Assembly: GCA_017453605.1 (NCBI GenBank)
Contig: JAFTEP010000056.1
Coordinates: forward strand, 1-7,502
DNA from: Clostridia bacterium
GTDB lineage: Bacteria > Bacillota > Clostridia > Oscillospirales > SIG627
Direction: 5' to 3'
DNA length: 7,502 nt
The notes under the pieces were generated by a model. The model did no database searches, had not been told where the DNA came from, and saw only the letters and a program-made list of their open reading frames with translations. Of this stretch, positions 5,663 to 7,502 are shown piece after piece (position 1 is the stretch's first letter; the number at the start of each line of letters is the position of its first letter). Made by a program: the position numbers and the translations under genes.

Positions 5663-6982
5663 ATGAAGATCACTTTCATGGGCGCCGGAAGCACGGTTTT
5701 CGCCAAAAACGTTCTCGGCGACGTAATGAACACCGAGTCGCTGAGAGAGAGCGAGATCGCTCTTTACGACATCGACCCGAAGCGCCTCGCCGAATCGAAG
5801 CTCCTCATCGAGGCGATCAACGCCCGCATCAACGAAGGCAGAGCGAAGATCAGCTGCTTCTGCGGCGTCGAGAACCGCCGCGAGGCTCTTAAGGGCGCCG
5901 ATTTCGTCGTGAACGCGATCCAGGTCGGCGGCTACGACCCCTGCACGATCATTGACTTCGAGATCCCCAAAAAGTACGGTCTCAGGCAGACCATCGCAGA
6001 CACTCTCGGCATAGGCGGCATAATGCGCGCCCTCCGCACGATCCCCGTCCTCGAGAGCTTCGCGAGGGATATGGAGGAGGTCTGTCCGGACGCTCTGTTC
6101 CTTAACTACACGAATCCCATGGCGATGCTCACCGGCTTCATGACCCGATACACCGGAGTGAACACCGTCGGTCTCTGCCACAGCGTCCAGGTCTGCTCGG
6201 AATATCTGCTGAAGAAACTCGGGATGGAAGACAAGCTCGAGGGCAGGGTCGAGAAGATCGCCGGCATCAACCACATGGCGTGGCTTCTTGAGATCCGCGA
6301 CCGCGACGGGAACGATCTTTATCCAGAGATCCGCCGCCGCGCCGCGATACGCAACGAGACGGAAAGCCACCACGATATGGTCAGATACGAGTATATCCGC
6401 CGCCTCGGCTACTACTGCACGGAATCCAGCGAACACAACGCGGAGTACAACTGCTTCTTCATCAAGAACAGATACCCCGAGCTGATCGAAAAATACAACA
6501 TTCCGCTCGACGAATACCCCCGCCGCTGCGTCAATCAGATCGAAGACTGGAAAAAGAAACAGAAAAACCTCACCGATCCGGAGATGACCGACCATAAGCG
6601 CACCCGGGAGTACGCTTCGTATATCATGGAAGCCGTCGTCACCAACAAGCCCTTCAAGATCGGCGGAAACGTCCTCAACAGGGGTCTTATCGAAAACCTC
6701 GATCCCGACGCCTGCGTCGAGGTCCCCTGTATGGTCGACGGGAGCGGCGTCAATCCCACGAGAGTGGGAAAGCTCCCGGTCCAGCTCGCCGCGATGAACA
6801 TGACGAACATCAACTGCCAGCTTCTGACCATCGACGCCGCCGTCACGAGAAAGAGGGAGCGCATCTATCAGGCGGCGATGCTCGAGCCGCACACCGCCGC
6901 GGAGCTCTCGATCGACGACATCGTTAAGATGGTCGACGAACTGATCGAAGCTCACGGAGATTATATGCCGAAATATCATTGA
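5663..6982 (+). CDS. melA: GH4 alpha-galactosidase/alpha-glucosidase (MelA-like, NAD+ and metal dependent)
   Basis: This 439-residue family-4 glycoside hydrolase is close in length to E. coli MelA (about 451). GH4 enzymes cleave by transient oxidation at C3 with bound NAD+ and a divalent metal, usually Mn2+. The N-terminal Rossmann loop is FMGAGSTVFAKNVL (5-18). Next come VNAIQVGGYDP (83-93), the RQTIADTLGIGGI segment (108-120), LNYTNPMAM (147-155), the metal-ligand motif CHSVQ (172-176) and GINHMAWLLE (201-210), where C172 and H204 are the expected metal ligands. The CHSV form is the one found in GH4 enzymes acting on unphosphorylated alpha-galactosides or alpha-glucosides, not 6-phospho-sugars. 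Choice between the two sugars is not certain, so the symbol is provisional. There is no signal peptide, so it is cytoplasmic. The start ATG at 5663 follows AAAGGA with 8-base spacing. It is divergent from an AraC-family gene, with a phased direct repeat in the spacer, so induction by its substrate is likely. No transporter gene is adjacent. A GC-rich hairpin follows the TGA stop. Confidence 0.93.
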   Translation: MKITFMGAGSTVFAKNVLGDVMNTESLRESEIALYDIDPKRLAESKLLIEAINARINEGRAKISCFCGVENRREALKGADFVVNAIQVGGYDPCTIIDFEIPKKYGLRQTIADTLGIGGIMRALRTIPVLESFARDMEEVCPDALFLNYTNPMAMLTGFMTRYTGVNTVGLCHSVQVCSEYLLKKLGMEDKLEGRVEKIAGINHMAWLLEIRDRDGNDLYPEIRRRAAIRNETESHHDMVRYEYIRRLGYYCTESSEHNAEYNCFFIKNRYPELIEKYNIPLDEYPRRCVNQIEDWKKKQKNLTDPEMTDHKRTREYASYIMEAVVTNKPFKIGGNVLNRGLIENLDPDACVEVPCMVDGSGVNPTRVGKLPVQLAAMNMTNINCQLLTIDAAVTRKRERIYQAAMLEPHTAAELSIDDIVKMVDELIEAHGDYMPKYH

Positions 6983-6992
6983 CAGCTTTTTT

Positions 6993-7023
6993 CGCTCCGT
7001 CCCGCGAGGGACGGAGCGGTCTT
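6993..7023 (+). terminator. GC-rich hairpin with GNRA loop after the GH4 gene, weak terminator
   Basis: CGCTCCGTCCC (6993-7003) pairs perfectly with GGGACGGAGCG (7008-7018) around a GCGA tetraloop, a very stable 11-bp stem starting 10 bp after the GH4 stop. Only GTCTTT follows, so the U-tract is poor, and a T6 run precedes the stem instead. It may be a leaky terminator allowing readthrough into the kinase-like gene, or a 3'-end stabiliser. No clear separate promoter is visible before 7066. Confidence 0.6.
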
Positions 7024-7065
7024 TCGCGTTGAAAATCAAACCTGACCGGGAGGAGTGACAAAACT

Positions 7066-7502
7066 ATGGGAACAGGCTTTAATGGCGAGCGCGTCGCCGT
7101 GATCGGCTGTCCCGGGAGCGGGAAGAGCACGTTTTCTTTAAAGCTCGCCGCTCTCACGGGATTACCTCTCTTTCATCTTGACAATATCTGGTGGAAGAGC
7201 GACGGCACGCATATCCCGCGCGAAGAGTTCGACAGAATTCTCTCGGAGATCCTGAAAAAAGACAAATGGATCATCGACGGCTTTTATTCGAGGACGCTCG
7301 AACGAAGGATCGTTTCCTGTGACACCGTCGTGTTCTGCGACCTTGATCTTGATACCTGTCTCGAGGGCATCGGGGAGAGGGTCGGAAAAGCGCGCCCCGA
7401 TATGCCGTGGATCGAAAAAAGCCCCGATCCCGAGCTGGAAGAACTCGTCAGAGATTTCCATAAAGACGGCCGCGGAGCCGTCCTCTCGCTCCTCGCGGAT
7501 CA
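7066..7502 (+). CDS. P-loop NTPase, adenylate kinase/topology-modulation-like protein, 3' truncated by window
   Basis: An open frame of 145 complete codons runs off the window end. The protein starts MGTGFNGERVAVIGCPGSGKST, with a Walker A P-loop GCPGSGKST at about 14-22. Then follow LTGLPLFHLDNIWWK (30-44), PREEFDRIL and KWIIDGFYSRTLERR (68-82). The pattern 'P-loop, GLP..HLD...W, pr.eF, WIIDG.Y..tL..R, aDtvvFldl' is that of the small kinase-like proteins annotated as adenylate kinase or DNA topology modulation protein (FlaR-like). They bind ATP, but their substrate is mostly unproven. The second half here (PDMPWIEKSPDPELEELVRDFHKD) fits the lid and C-terminal region. The start ATG is preceded by GGGAGGAG with 10-base spacing. 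It lies 83 bp after the GH4 gene on the same strand and could be reached by readthrough. A link to alpha-galactoside metabolism is not evident. Confidence 0.88.
   Translation, partial: MGTGFNGERVAVIGCPGSGKSTFSLKLAALTGLPLFHLDNIWWKSDGTHIPREEFDRILSEILKKDKWIIDGFYSRTLERRIVSCDTVVFCDLDLDTCLEGIGERVGKARPDMPWIEKSPDPELEELVRDFHKDGRGAVLSLLAD

Noticed and set aside
5636..7039. 467-residue antisense open frame covering the whole GH4 gene, longer than the gene itself
   Set aside because: It is the codon-mirrored shadow of a GC-ending-codon gene: low-complexity D/V/E/L/R-rich translation, no recognisable motifs, no ribosome-binding site. The + strand GH4 motifs are unambiguous.

Overview
The window looks like a chromosomal segment from an anaerobic, probably gut-associated Bacillota (Clostridia-type) bacterium. 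Coding DNA is moderately GC-rich with C/G-ending codons, intergenic spacers are AT-rich, sigma-A type promoters (TTGACA-N17-TATAAT) are easy to read, and Shine-Dalgarno sites are strong (GGAGG). The gene content (intracellular glycosidases, an AraC-type sugar regulator, an EamA exporter) fits a carbohydrate-using fermenter. The lineage is an inference, because no rRNA or marker gene is present.

Layout. (1) 1-128: C-terminal tail of a Gfo/Idh/MocA-type oxidoreductase (+). Its hairpin terminator lies inside the 3' end of the convergent gene. (2) 132-1136 (-): short Na/Pi-cotransporter-family membrane protein without a PhoU-like tail. (3) 1275-1748 (+): small two-helix membrane protein of unknown function behind a perfect-consensus promoter. 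(4) 1805-3598 (-): GH127 (DUF1680) beta-L-arabinofuranosidase with the full Glu/Cys active-site set. (5) 3806-4729 (+): EamA/DMT transporter broken by an in-frame TAG at codon 239. (6) 4732-5490 (-): AraC-family regulator. (7) 5663-6982 (+): GH4 alpha-galactosidase/alpha-glucosidase (MelA-like), divergent from the AraC gene. (8) 7066-end (+): P-loop kinase-like protein of the adenylate kinase/topology-modulation type, cut by the window edge.

How they work together. The clearest functional unit is the divergent AraC regulator/GH4 pair. The 172-bp spacer holds a direct repeat (GCAACATA..ATA.AA) with copies exactly 21 bp apart. One copy covers the regulator's own -35, and the other abuts the poor -35 of the GH4 promoter. 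This is the arrangement expected for an autoregulated AraC activator of an alpha-galactoside gene. A second divergent spacer, GH127/EamA, carries two CGCG-centred A/T-flanked palindromes 22 bp apart that resemble LacI-family operators, but no LacI gene is in view. The other genes appear to be single-gene transcription units separated by hairpin terminators. I found no tRNA, rRNA, CRISPR array, IS element, prophage or obvious novel multi-gene system. The most notable points are the two regulatory spacers and the amber-interrupted transporter.
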